NCBI GenBank assembly: GCA_002433075.1
Contig: DJHM01000058.1
Coordinates: 507 to 28,434 of the forward strand
Source: Latescibacteria bacterium UBA6620
GTDB taxonomy: Bacteria; Latescibacterota; UBA2968
Length of the DNA: 27,928 bases
Direction: 5' to 3'
The notes under the pieces: model-generated
Told to the model about the DNA's origin: nothing
The model's input: only the letters and a program-made list of their open reading frames with translations
The model's database searches: none
Program-made: the position numbers and the translations under genes
Shown here: positions 16,467-24,557 of the stretch, piece after piece
Numbering within the stretch: the stretch's first letter is position 1
Layout: each line of letters begins with the position of its first letter

Positions 16467-17456
16467 GTGTACCGACTGGCCAAACCTGAAGGTCCATACC
16501 AGGTCATTTTGGAAGATGTGCCTGTGCCCGAAATCGCGTCAACGGAGGTGTTGATACGGGCGGAAACCTCCCTGATCAGCCGTGGCTCGGAGATCTGGAG
16601 ACGCTACGCCAGGGAGGAAGCGATCGATCCCCGTATGATGGGGTACTCGATGGTGGGATCGATCGTTACGGTGGGTGCGAACGTCGAGGGTGACTACTCG
16701 ATGGGCGACCGTGTTGCGGCATTGTCCCCGCACGCTGAGTACGTCGTGGTGGAGGTCAACGATGGCCGCCACGATCCTCCGCTCGTGGTTCTGCCGAACG
16801 ACGTCTCGTCCGAGGCGGGTACATTCTGGCCCCTGGGCACAAGCTCCGTTCTGTGGATGGACGAGCTGGGGGTATCGGATGAGGACACGGTCGTCTTCAT
16901 GGGGCAGGGGCTCGTGGGCAGTGGGTGCCTGCAAGCGCTGAAAGCCCGATCGAATGCGCGTCTGGTTGCGGTGGATGCGATTTCGTTACGGTGCGACCTG
17001 GCCGAACGTCTGGGCGCGGATGTTGTTATCGATGTATCGAAAGAAGATCCTGTCGAGGCGGTGAAGGGCCTGACGGACGGACGGGGGGCGGACTACGCTG
17101 TTTACGCCGTCGGGGGGCGATCGGGGCCCCGAGCCTTCGAGCAGGCGGTCGATCTGACGCGGCGAGGTGGCACGGTTCAGGTGATCGGGCTCTACGAGGA
17201 CAATCCTCTCCCATTAGACTCCGGGAAAATTCAGGGGAAACGAATTGTGGGCGGTTATGTAGATGGGACGAAGCGGCCTGAAGCCTCCGACAGGTGTATT
17301 CAGTTCCTGGCGGAAGGGCGGTTCGCCGTGGAGGACATGGTGACCCATCGGTACGACTTTACAGATGCACCCGAGGCGTTCGATTTGCTCTACAACAGAC
17401 TTCACGAGACGATGGCGGTGCTGTTGCAGTGGGGGGGTGAGGAAGAGGCTCCGTAG
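16467..17456 (+). CDS. MDR-superfamily dehydrogenase lacking zinc ligands
   Basis: 329 residues, medium-chain dehydrogenase/reductase. The N-terminal GroES-like domain includes LISRGSEIWRRYA where catalytic-zinc enzymes have a Cys, and MGYSMVGSIVTVG where they have Gly-His-Glu; no structural-zinc cysteine cluster is present. The Rossmann domain has GQGLVGSGCLQ and an acidic beta-2 end (VAVDA), suggesting NAD. The RGSE pattern resembles the RGTE-type branch containing BchC-like and related enzymes. Start is GTG at 16467 with GAGG 7 nt upstream. Substrate unknown; an alcohol or polyol is only a family-level guess. Confidence 0.85.
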   Translation: MYRLAKPEGPYQVILEDVPVPEIASTEVLIRAETSLISRGSEIWRRYAREEAIDPRMMGYSMVGSIVTVGANVEGDYSMGDRVAALSPHAEYVVVEVNDGRHDPPLVVLPNDVSSEAGTFWPLGTSSVLWMDELGVSDEDTVVFMGQGLVGSGCLQALKARSNARLVAVDAISLRCDLAERLGADVVIDVSKEDPVEAVKGLTDGRGADYAVYAVGGRSGPRAFEQAVDLTRRGGTVQVIGLYEDNPLPLDSGKIQGKRIVGGYVDGTKRPEASDRCIQFLAEGRFAVEDMVTHRYDFTDAPEAFDLLYNRLHETMAVLLQWGGEEEAP

Positions 17457-17490
17457 AGAAGGGCAGCGAGACGGAAACGAAGGGGAGAAG

Positions 17491-18363
17491 ATGAGGAACG
17501 GGTTTTTCAAGGGACACGGGCTGGGGAACGATTACATCGTGATGGATCCGAAAGAGCTGGACTTTCGGCTGACGCCGAAGAACATCCGGCTGATCTGCGA
17601 CCGGAACTGGGGAATCGGGTCGGACGGCATTCTGACGCTCGAGCGATCGAAGAAAGCGCATTTCGGACTGAGGATCTACAATCCGGATGGCAGCGAAGCA
17701 GAAAAGTCGGGGAATGGTCTTCGCATCTTGGCCCGCTACCTGCACGCGACACGGAAGACGAAACGCCGGACATTCACGGTGGACACGAAGGGGGGCCTCG
17801 TGTCGATCGATTTGCACGTGGATCGACACGGAGACGCCAGTGCAGCGACCGTCGAGATGGGACATGCGACATTCGCTCCCAAAGCGTTGCCCTGCTCCCT
17901 GAAGGTGAAAGAGCTGGTCGAGCAGCCGGTTTCGGTGATGAAGAAGAAGCTGACGTTCACAGGGGTGAGTGTGGGAAACCCTCACTGCGTGGTGTTTCGG
18001 CCCAAGGGTCAGAGGTGGACGCGCGAGGAACTTCTGTCTCTGGGACCGGAGTTGGAGAATCACAAGATCTTTCCACGGCGAACGAACGTTCAACTCGTCG
18101 TCCCGACGGGACCACGCAGGATCTACATCCAGATCTGGGAACGGGGGGCTGGCGAAACCCTGGCTTCGGGATCGTCGTCGTGCGCGGCGGCGAGCGCTGC
18201 CGTTCGGCTTGGGCTTGTGAAATCACCCGTGAGAGTGGATGCGCCTGGAGGGACGTTGAACATCGAGATCGACGAGGCGTACAATCTTACGATGCAGGGT
18301 CCTGTGGCGGAAGTCGGCCGGGGTGCCCTGAGCGCCTCTCTCGTGAGAGAACTGAAGGGGTAG
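17491..18363 (+). CDS. DapF-like epimerase-fold protein with both catalytic Cys replaced by Ser
   Basis: 290 residues aligning by eye to diaminopimelate epimerase along its whole length: KGHGLGNDYIV, GIGSDGIL, NPDGSEAEKSGNGLR, SVGNPHCVVF, RTNVQLV and ERGAGETLASGSSSCAAASA. In DapF the two catalytic cysteines lie in the CGNG and ACGTG motifs; here both positions are Ser (EKSGNG, LASGSSS), confirmed by TCG codons. The usual two-base cysteine chemistry is therefore absent, so true DapF activity is doubtful. ATG at 17491 has AAGGGGAG just upstream and the family's normal N-terminus, so in-frame codons further upstream are not used. No other lysine or peptidoglycan gene is nearby. Confidence 0.85.
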   Translation: MRNGFFKGHGLGNDYIVMDPKELDFRLTPKNIRLICDRNWGIGSDGILTLERSKKAHFGLRIYNPDGSEAEKSGNGLRILARYLHATRKTKRRTFTVDTKGGLVSIDLHVDRHGDASAATVEMGHATFAPKALPCSLKVKELVEQPVSVMKKKLTFTGVSVGNPHCVVFRPKGQRWTREELLSLGPELENHKIFPRRTNVQLVVPTGPRRIYIQIWERGAGETLASGSSSCAAASAAVRLGLVKSPVRVDAPGGTLNIEIDEAYNLTMQGPVAEVGRGALSASLVRELKG

Positions 18364-18398
18364 CCGCCGGGGCGTGACTACGGAGCGGGTCTGGACAG

Positions 18399-19550
18399 GT
18401 GCGCTGGACTCCACCGGGTATCTTGAAGGGGGCGTCGATCGCAGGCGGGAATCAACTGGATCTGGACACGATCGGCGAAAGCGCCGAACGGGAGCGCATT
18501 TCCAACGAGCTACACGAAGCGTGGGTCCGCAAACTGCACGTCTGGTGGGATCATTACAACGAAGCCTACCTAGATGGCGCCCTGGCTCGGCCCGTCATCC
18601 TTCTTTCGAACTCAACTTACTCGCTCGGCCATTGGGATCGATCGCGAAGGTCGATCTCCATTTCGTCCACCCATATCGAATCGCACGCGTGGGAGGACGT
18701 CCTGGATACGCTGCGCCACGAAATGGCGCATCAGTATGTGGACGATGTGTCTGGGGCAGCTGACGAGACGGCACACGGCCCTGCCTTTCGCGAAGCGTGT
18801 CACCGGCTTCGCTGTTCCGATCGAGCGTCGGCGGACCCGGAATCGCTTGGAACCCAGGACGACCGAGTCCTGAGGCTCGTGCGAAAATTGTTGTCGCTGG
18901 CCGGCAGTCCGAACGAGCAAGAAGCGCAGGTGGCAGTTCAGAAAGCGCGCAGGCTGCTTGTGAAGTACAACATCGATCTGGTGAATCTGGATATGGAGCG
19001 CCGGTTCGAATCGCGTTCCCTGGGCGAGGTCAAAGGGCGGCATACGTCGGCCGAGATCTGGCTCAGCGCGATCCTGAACCGGTTTTTCTTTGTGGAGGCC
19101 ATCTGGTCTCAGAGCTACGATGCGGTCGACGATCGGCAAGGTACGCGGCTGCAGATCTACGGGACGCCCCAGAATCTGGACATGGCGGAATACGTCTACG
19201 GCTATCTGACGAAGCTGCTCCCTCACCTGTGGGAGTCCTACCGTGAGGGCGAGGGGCTGAAGGGCAACCGGGAGCGGCAGCGTTACTACACCGGTGTGCT
19301 CGAAGGATTCCACGGGAAGCTGGAAGCGCAGGAGCAGCAGCTGGAGCGTGAAGAGGCACTGGTCTGGAAGGGCGACAAGGCGTTGAACGACTACTATCGG
19401 TACATCAACCCGAACGTGCACACCCGATACGGAGGCGGGGGGCATCGTAACGAGGTCTACGATGCGGGGGTGGCAGAAGGAAGGAACGTGAACATTCATC
19501 GCCCCGTGAAGGATGGGGGCGGAGGGACGAAGGGGCTGCTGACCGAGTGA
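18399..19550 (+). CDS. SprT-like zinc metalloprotease domain plus DUF2786
   Basis: About 383 residues. The N-terminal half has a SprT-like metallopeptidase core: LRHEMAHQYVDD (HExxH) followed by HGPAFREAC, supplying the third histidine. The middle has a DUF2786-type segment (VRKLLSLAGSPNEQEAQVAVQKARRLLVKYNID). The rest is helical and ends in a glycine-rich tail. SprT/Spartan-type proteases act on DNA-bound proteins, and DUF2786 occurs in bacterial and phage proteins of unknown role; the function here is open. The start is uncertain: GTG 18399 is used, TTG 18423 is the alternative. The stop is only 7 nt from the end of the convergent gene, and no terminator hairpin lies between them. Confidence 0.78.
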   Translation: MRWTPPGILKGASIAGGNQLDLDTIGESAERERISNELHEAWVRKLHVWWDHYNEAYLDGALARPVILLSNSTYSLGHWDRSRRSISISSTHIESHAWEDVLDTLRHEMAHQYVDDVSGAADETAHGPAFREACHRLRCSDRASADPESLGTQDDRVLRLVRKLLSLAGSPNEQEAQVAVQKARRLLVKYNIDLVNLDMERRFESRSLGEVKGRHTSAEIWLSAILNRFFFVEAIWSQSYDAVDDRQGTRLQIYGTPQNLDMAEYVYGYLTKLLPHLWESYREGEGLKGNRERQRYYTGVLEGFHGKLEAQEQQLEREEALVWKGDKALNDYYRYINPNVHTRYGGGGHRNEVYDAGVAEGRNVNIHRPVKDGGGGTKGLLTE

Positions 19551-19557
19551 CCGTCCG

Positions 19558-20670
19558 TCAGGCGACGCGGTAGCGATCCACGGTCGCTTCGTTGATGCTG
19601 ATGCCGAGCCCGGGCCCCTCGGGTACGTGCACGTAGCCATCGACGACTTCGAACACCTCGTTGGTCAGCTCGTGTCTGAGCGGGGAGCCCGCCATGCAGA
19701 ATTCGAAGAGGCTTCCGTTCGGGCAGGCCGACAGGGCGTGAAGCGAAGCCGCGATAGTAATGCCGCTCTTGAAGCTGTGGTTGACGACGCGCCGGTGATG
19801 GGTGTGGGCAAAGCGTCCAGCTTCGACGAACGTGGAGATTCCGCAGCGGCCTGGATCGGGTTGGATCCAATCGAGCCCACCGTCGATGACGAGTCGCTGG
19901 AAATCCTTGAGTCGTGATTCGGCCTCGCCCGTCGCGATGGGGACAACGCTTTCGCGCGTGAGCTCCCGGTAACCGTCGATGTCCTCGGGATGAAGCGGTT
20001 CCTCGATCCAGAAGGGACGATACGGCAGGAACTGCTCGGCGCGCCTCCGGGCCGTCTTCCAATCCCAGACCTGGCCGGCATCGATCAACACGTCGACGGT
20101 GTCGCCAACGCCCTTGCGGGCCTGTTCGACCAGAGCAATGTCGTTGGCCTCACTCTCCCCCATTGGGCCCCACCCGAACTTGATGGCGGTGAACCCGAGA
20201 TCCGCGTGGCGTCTGGCGAGATCGGCGGTTTCGGCCGGCGTGTCTCCGAACAGGATTGAGCAGTAGGCCCTGAATTTCGATCGTACCGGCCCACCCAACA
20301 GCGTACTGATGGGCAGTCCGGCGACCTTCCCTGCGATATCCCAGAGCGCGATGTTGATGCCGGCCATGGCGTGACTCCCCGCGCCTACCCGACCGTAGTA
20401 GTTGGCCGCTTCATCCATCTTCAGCATACAGACCTCGATGGCGAGCGGGTCTTCGCCGACCAGGGCGTTGGCCAGGCCGTTGCAGATCTGGTGAGAGAGC
20501 GGTGCTTCGATGACGGCTTTAACGACGGTGGGGCAGGAGTCGACTTCGCCCCAGCCGGTTACGCCTTGGTCCGTGTCGATGCGGATCAGGCATGTGTCCT
20601 GCGTGCCGTCACAGTCGGCTGTGACCTCGGGCAACCGTAACACGATTGCGGTGACGGATGTGATTTTCAC
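19558..20670 (-). CDS. Enolase-superfamily mandelate racemase/muconate lactonizing-type enzyme
   Basis: 370 residues. The capping domain (1-125) is followed by the barrel with K164 (AIKFGW), metal ligands D197 (LIDAGQ), E223 (WIEEPL) and E249 (TGEAES), then D272 (QPDPGRCG) and H298 (VNHSFKSG), which form the His-Asp dyad of the mandelate-racemase subgroup. Such enzymes abstract a proton alpha to a carboxylate, usually as acid-sugar dehydratases or epimerases. Start is GTG at 20670 with AGGAG 7 nt upstream. It is the only complete minus-strand gene in the right half and is divergent from an intact PhyH gene across 172 nt, so the two may share control. Confidence 0.9.
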   Translation of the reverse strand: MKITSVTAIVLRLPEVTADCDGTQDTCLIRIDTDQGVTGWGEVDSCPTVVKAVIEAPLSHQICNGLANALVGEDPLAIEVCMLKMDEAANYYGRVGAGSHAMAGINIALWDIAGKVAGLPISTLLGGPVRSKFRAYCSILFGDTPAETADLARRHADLGFTAIKFGWGPMGESEANDIALVEQARKGVGDTVDVLIDAGQVWDWKTARRRAEQFLPYRPFWIEEPLHPEDIDGYRELTRESVVPIATGEAESRLKDFQRLVIDGGLDWIQPDPGRCGISTFVEAGRFAHTHHRRVVNHSFKSGITIAASLHALSACPNGSLFEFCMAGSPLRHELTNEVFEVVDGYVHVPEGPGLGISINEATVDRYRVA

Positions 20671-20842
20671 GATCGACTCCTGATGAGATAGGCGAAGACG
20701 GCTGTGGAGGAGCGATGCAAGATAGTTCGGGCGACGCTTCGAAGCCAGTGATCCGAGTCAAGAGAAGCGGTTTGCTGGCCACGCTTCGTGGGCCCATCTT
20801 GTTCGGGTCGACCAAAACCAGGGTGTCATACGAGGATCGTCT

Positions 20843-21595
20843 ATGTCTGTGATCAAAGACCACAAGTCGGAATACGAAGAGAACGGCGTGCTTCCTCGAA
20901 TCGATGTGTTCGGCTCGGACGAAATCGATCAATATCGATCTGCGTTCGATGAGCTGGAAGCTCGAGAAGGAAAAGAGAAATGCCAGATCGGTCTCCAGGC
21001 CCGGCATATGGACGAACGGTTCATCTGGGACCTGGCAACAGAGGACCGGGTCCTGGACGTTATGCAGGCCGTGATGGGGGAGGATGTGCTTCTTCTCTCC
21101 ACGCATTTCTTCTGCAAATACCCGGAAAAGGCCGCCCAGTCTTTCGTGGCCTGGCACCAGGACATCACCTATTGGGGGCTGGAGCCGCCCGAAGCCCACA
21201 CGGCCTGGATCGCGGTGGATGACAGCGATGTTGAAAACGGTTGCATGCGCGTGATTCCAGGTTCCCATAAGAATGGGGTGGTCACGCACGGCAAGTCGGA
21301 TCGGGACGGGAACCTGCTCAGCATCAACCAGGAGATTCCGGACGAGTTGGTCGACGACAGCGAGGCGCTCGACCTGGAGCTCCGGGCCGGTCAGATGTCG
21401 GTGCACGACGGACAGATTTTTCACGCGAGCATGCCGAACGGTTCGGACCGGCGACGGTGCGGACTGACCGTCCGTTTCATTCCTCCTTACGTCGGGCAGG
21501 CGGAACTCAACTCCGTAAAGCAGAAATGGCATCCGATCGTGGTTCGCGGGCAGGACACCTGCGGAAATTTCGAGGTGACGGACCCTCCGTTTTAG
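20843..21595 (+). CDS. Phytanoyl-CoA dioxygenase (PhyH) family protein, intact
   Basis: 250 residues, Fe(II)/2-oxoglutarate dioxygenase fold. The facial triad is complete: H105 and D107 in WHQDITYWG, and H194 in IFHASMPNGS, with a nearby arginine (SDRRR) placed to hold 2-oxoglutarate. The middle segment CMRVIPGSHKNG is diagnostic of the family. GAGGA lies 6 nt before the ATG. Members hydroxylate or halogenate diverse small molecules; the substrate cannot be told. It serves as an internal comparison for the broken PhyH gene at 14540, which has lost the distal histidine. Confidence 0.9.
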   Translation: MSVIKDHKSEYEENGVLPRIDVFGSDEIDQYRSAFDELEAREGKEKCQIGLQARHMDERFIWDLATEDRVLDVMQAVMGEDVLLLSTHFFCKYPEKAAQSFVAWHQDITYWGLEPPEAHTAWIAVDDSDVENGCMRVIPGSHKNGVVTHGKSDRDGNLLSINQEIPDELVDDSEALDLELRAGQMSVHDGQIFHASMPNGSDRRRCGLTVRFIPPYVGQAELNSVKQKWHPIVVRGQDTCGNFEVTDPPF

Positions 21596-21633
21596 TTTGA
21601 GGGAGTCACGATCGACTCGATAGAGATCGGGCT

Positions 21634-22700
21634 ATGACATTTCGGTGGATGAGCGGGGAACCCGAAGGCCTTGGACTCGATCCGCAGCGCTTGAATCGGC
21701 TCGAGGCCGAGCTGATCGGGCGAGGGACGAAGACGTTTCTGGTTGCCAGGAAGGGCCGGATCGTTCGAGAATGCTACGCTGAAGGATTCGGCCCGGATGT
21801 CAAGCATCACACGGCATCGTTGGCGAAGGCGCTGGTCGGTGGCGCCTCCTTGATGTTTGCGATGGCCGACGGGTTGATCGACCCCGACGATGCCGCGTCG
21901 GAATACGTCCCGGAGTGGAAGGGAGATCCGACCCGGGAGGAAATCACAGTTCGTCATCTCGCGACGCACTCTTCGGGGATCCAGGACGCGGAGATCTATA
22001 ACCGGTCGCACGAAGATCTTCCAGGATGGATGGGGGACTTCTGACGGAGGGAACCGAATCCGTTCACAATCTCCAGAGATCGAGCGCCAGAAATCTTCAG
22101 GTCCGGGTCAGACTGCCATTACAGCAATCCTGGCATGGCGATGCTGGCCTATGTGGTGACGGCCAGTCTCCGGGACTCGGATCATACCGATATTCGGTCG
22201 CTCCTTCGGGCTCGGCTGATGGTTCCGATCGGAGTATCGGGCGAAGCGTGGTCGTGTGGTTATGGGCAAACCTACGCGGTCAACGGTTTGCCGTTGGTGG
22301 CAAACCGGGGTGGAGGAGGCTACCGGCTCGGGCGGTCGCCTCGATCGCCAGGCTGATGATGCGCAGGGGGGACTGGGATTGTCGCTCGCTTGTCCCGCCA
22401 TCGATCGTCGATCGAGTGCTGTCCTATGCCGATACCCCCGTTCCACGACGTCTGGAGGGAAACACGGTCCCAGCCTGTGGCCTGGGATGGTGCACGAACT
22501 TCGATGGGAACTGGCAGAACGTGCCAAGGGACGCTTTCGCGGTGGCAGGAGCCGGCAATCAGGTGTTGCTTGCTGTGCCCAGCCAGGACCTGATCTTCGT
22601 GCGTAACGGACGGGCTCTTGAAGAGGGTCCGGGCCGCGCCATGTCCTGGCGAGGTCTCGAGCGGTATCTGTTCGATCCGCTCCTGGAAGCCGTGCGATGA
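21634..22700 (+). pseudogene. Serine hydrolase (beta-lactamase class C fold), broken by TGA and a frameshift
   Basis: Reading from ATG 21634 gives a serine-hydrolase N-terminus with Ser-x-x-Lys at TASLAKAL (S62, K65) and LATHSSGIQDAE. The frame stops at TGA 22042-22044, just after LPGWMGDF, where homologues usually have Trp (TGG). The same frame then continues with RREPNPFTISRD, the YSN motif (TAC at 22120) and YGQTYAVNGLPLVAN. Near 22323 one base appears lost and family sequence resumes in another frame (ARAVASIARLMMRRGDWD, then CGLGWCTNFDG and AVAGAGNQVLL) to the stop at 22700. With both lesions repaired the length is about 355 residues, normal for the family. Confidence 0.85.
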
Positions 22701-22719
22701 ACGAATTGGAGATGATTGA

Positions 22720-23655
22720 ATGCCAAAACTAAAGGTCGTGGTTACGGGTGCGGCAGGATTCCTGGCGGGGCGAATGCTCCCGACTTTCAGGGATCGCTAC
22801 GAGTTGGTGCTGCTTGATGTTCGCACGACGAACCGGGATGGTGAAGAAGTCGAAGGGGTGGAAGTTTGCGATCTGATCGAGCCCGACCGCGACACCTATC
22901 GGCACCACTTCTCGGGTGCGGATGTGGTGGTGCATTGTGGGTTCACGCGCGCGAAGCTCGTGGAGACACCCTCTGACAATGCCCAGTCAGGTTCTTCCGG
23001 AGATATCCGATTCCAGGGACGGAGCTCGAACCGGGGGGGAGACGCGCGTTTTGAGGCCGAAATGGCCAACGTTCGGATGGCCTACAACGTCTACCAGGCG
23101 TGTGTCGAGGAAGGGGTGCGCAGGGTGGTGGTCCTGAGCTCCAACCACGCGGCAGACTATTACGAAGTGCTGATCTGGAACAAGCAGATGGGTGGGCTGG
23201 TAACGCCGGATATGCCGGCCTATTCAGATAACTTCTATGGTTGGGCGAAAGGGGCGTACGAATCACTCGGGTTTACGTACGCGACGGGGACCGTGTCGGA
23301 CCAGAAGCCACTGGAAGTTGTGCAGTTGCGAATCGGGGGACCGCGCGAGAACGATGCAGACAACTTTACGCACGAGCGCCCGGAGCAGATGCATCGTGGG
23401 TTGGGATGCTACCTGAGTGCCCGCGACCAGACGCAGCTGACGGTGAAGAGCATCGAAACTCCAGACATTACGAACGAACTGGGTGTGCCCTTCCAGATCT
23501 TCTACGGGATCAGCGACAACACGCAGAAGTTCTGGGACCTGTCTAATGCCCGGCGGGTCATCGGCTACGAACCAGAGGACGACAGTTCCGTTAAGTTTGG
23601 AGATCGGGTTGGAGAGGTGCTGAAAGAAGCCAAGGAGTGTAAGTATGGGCAGTAG
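22720..23655 (+). CDS. Udh-like NAD(P)-dependent SDR (first of a tandem pair)
   Basis: 311 residues. The Rossmann motif TGAAGFLAG, an acidic beta-2 end (LLDVR) and YGWAK as the Tyr-x-x-x-Lys pair mark an extended SDR. The block SSNHAADYYE resembles the SSNH..FY signature of uronate dehydrogenases, which oxidise hexuronates to aldarolactones. Compared with the next gene it carries about 25 extra residues (around TPSDNAQSGSSGDIRFQGRS) after the beta-4 strand. GGAG lies 8 nt before the ATG. Together with the next two genes it probably forms a sugar-acid module. The exact substrate is not known. Confidence 0.87.
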   Translation: MPKLKVVVTGAAGFLAGRMLPTFRDRYELVLLDVRTTNRDGEEVEGVEVCDLIEPDRDTYRHHFSGADVVVHCGFTRAKLVETPSDNAQSGSSGDIRFQGRSSNRGGDARFEAEMANVRMAYNVYQACVEEGVRRVVVLSSNHAADYYEVLIWNKQMGGLVTPDMPAYSDNFYGWAKGAYESLGFTYATGTVSDQKPLEVVQLRIGGPRENDADNFTHERPEQMHRGLGCYLSARDQTQLTVKSIETPDITNELGVPFQIFYGISDNTQKFWDLSNARRVIGYEPEDDSSVKFGDRVGEVLKEAKECKYGQ

Positions 23656-23705
23656 CGCTAAATTCAAAATGAAAAGTGCCAAGTGCAAAGTCCAGAGGGT
23701 CACAG
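23656..23705. repeat. A-rich spacer with short AAGTGC iterations
   Basis: The 50-nt spacer between the paired dehydrogenase genes is much richer in A than its surroundings. It contains AATTCAAAATGAAAAGTGCC followed by AAGTGCAAAGT, that is two AAGTGCM units (23674-23687) and a third partial one. Similar A-rich AATTCAAAAT/AAGTGCAAAG strings are, as I recall, dispersed intergenic repeats in some environmental bacteria. It also supplies the AGAGGG ribosome site of the next gene. Confidence 0.4.
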
Positions 23706-24557
23706 ATGAGTAAGCGGAAGGTGGTGGTGACGGGGGCGTGTGGGCACGTGTCGGGGCGCATTTTGGAGGCGCTTCGAGAACGGTACGAGTTGACCCTGCT
23801 TGACATCAAAACGACGACGAGGGATGGGGACGAAGTCGATGGGGTAACCGTGGTGGACCTGCTGGATCGGGATCGTGATTCCTACCGCCACCTGTTCGCC
23901 GGAGCGGATGCGGTCGTTCATAGTGGGTTCAAGGGGACGGTCAATCATCGTCATACGGACTTCGAGAAAGAACACGACAACGTGATGATGTGTTATAACG
24001 TCTACCAGACCTGTCTGGAGGAGGGGGTAGGACGCGTCGTGACGATGAGTTCGAACCACGCCGCAGACTTCTACGAACCTCTGATCTGGGAGGACCGCGT
24101 CGAGACGGTGCGCACGTCGGATTATCCGCTGACCGATAACTTCTACGGTTGGGGGAAGATTTCATATGAGACGCTAGGGTTTGTGTTCGCGACAGGATCG
24201 ATGAACGAAGGGCGGCGTCTGGAAGGCGTGATGATCCGTATAGGTGCCCCACGGGAGAGCGATTTCGAAGACCCACCGAAAGATCTCAAGAAACTCCATC
24301 GATCCCTGGGCGCCTACTTCAGCGGACGTGATCAGGCTCAGCTCGTGATCAAGAGTATCGAAACGGAAGACATCTCGGACGAGCACGGGGTGCCCTTCCA
24401 GGTCTTCTACGGGATCAGTGACAATACACACCGGTTCTGGGAAATTGCCAACGCGCGCCGTGTCGTCGGCTATGCGCCGGAGGACGACAGTGCCGTAAAA
24501 TTCGCCTCCCAGGTCGCGCCGGTTCTGATCGCGGCGCAGGAAGGGAGGGAATCGTGA
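23706..24557 (+). CDS. Udh-like NAD(P)-dependent SDR (second of a tandem pair)
   Basis: 283 residues, clearly paralogous to the preceding gene: shared VVVTGA start, SSNHAADFYEPLIW, DNFYGWGK (Tyr-x-x-x-Lys), IKSIETEDI, VPFQVFYGISDNT and NARRVVGYAPEDDS. The extra loop of the first copy is absent. The SSNH..FY block resembles uronate dehydrogenase. ATG 23706 is preferred over an in-frame start at 23676 because AGAGGG lies just upstream and the Rossmann strand begins right after it. Its stop overlaps the GTG of the enolase-superfamily gene (GTGA, 4 nt), showing translational coupling and probable pathway linkage. Confidence 0.88.
   Translation: MSKRKVVVTGACGHVSGRILEALRERYELTLLDIKTTTRDGDEVDGVTVVDLLDRDRDSYRHLFAGADAVVHSGFKGTVNHRHTDFEKEHDNVMMCYNVYQTCLEEGVGRVVTMSSNHAADFYEPLIWEDRVETVRTSDYPLTDNFYGWGKISYETLGFVFATGSMNEGRRLEGVMIRIGAPRESDFEDPPKDLKKLHRSLGAYFSGRDQAQLVIKSIETEDISDEHGVPFQVFYGISDNTHRFWEIANARRVVGYAPEDDSAVKFASQVAPVLIAAQEGRES

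Noticed and set aside
19551..19557. Bidirectional terminator between the convergent genes
   Set aside because: Only 7 nt separate the stops and no hairpin with a T-run was found across them.
20671..20842. Divergent promoters and operator between the enolase-superfamily gene and the intact PhyH gene
   Set aside because: A shared control region is likely by position, but no convincing -35/-10 pair or palindrome could be read, so none is listed.
22042..22044. Selenocysteine or Trp recoding at TGA
   Set aside because: The expected residue is Trp, TGA ends other genes in the window (for example at 3171 and 7689), and a separate frameshift follows, so decay is simpler.
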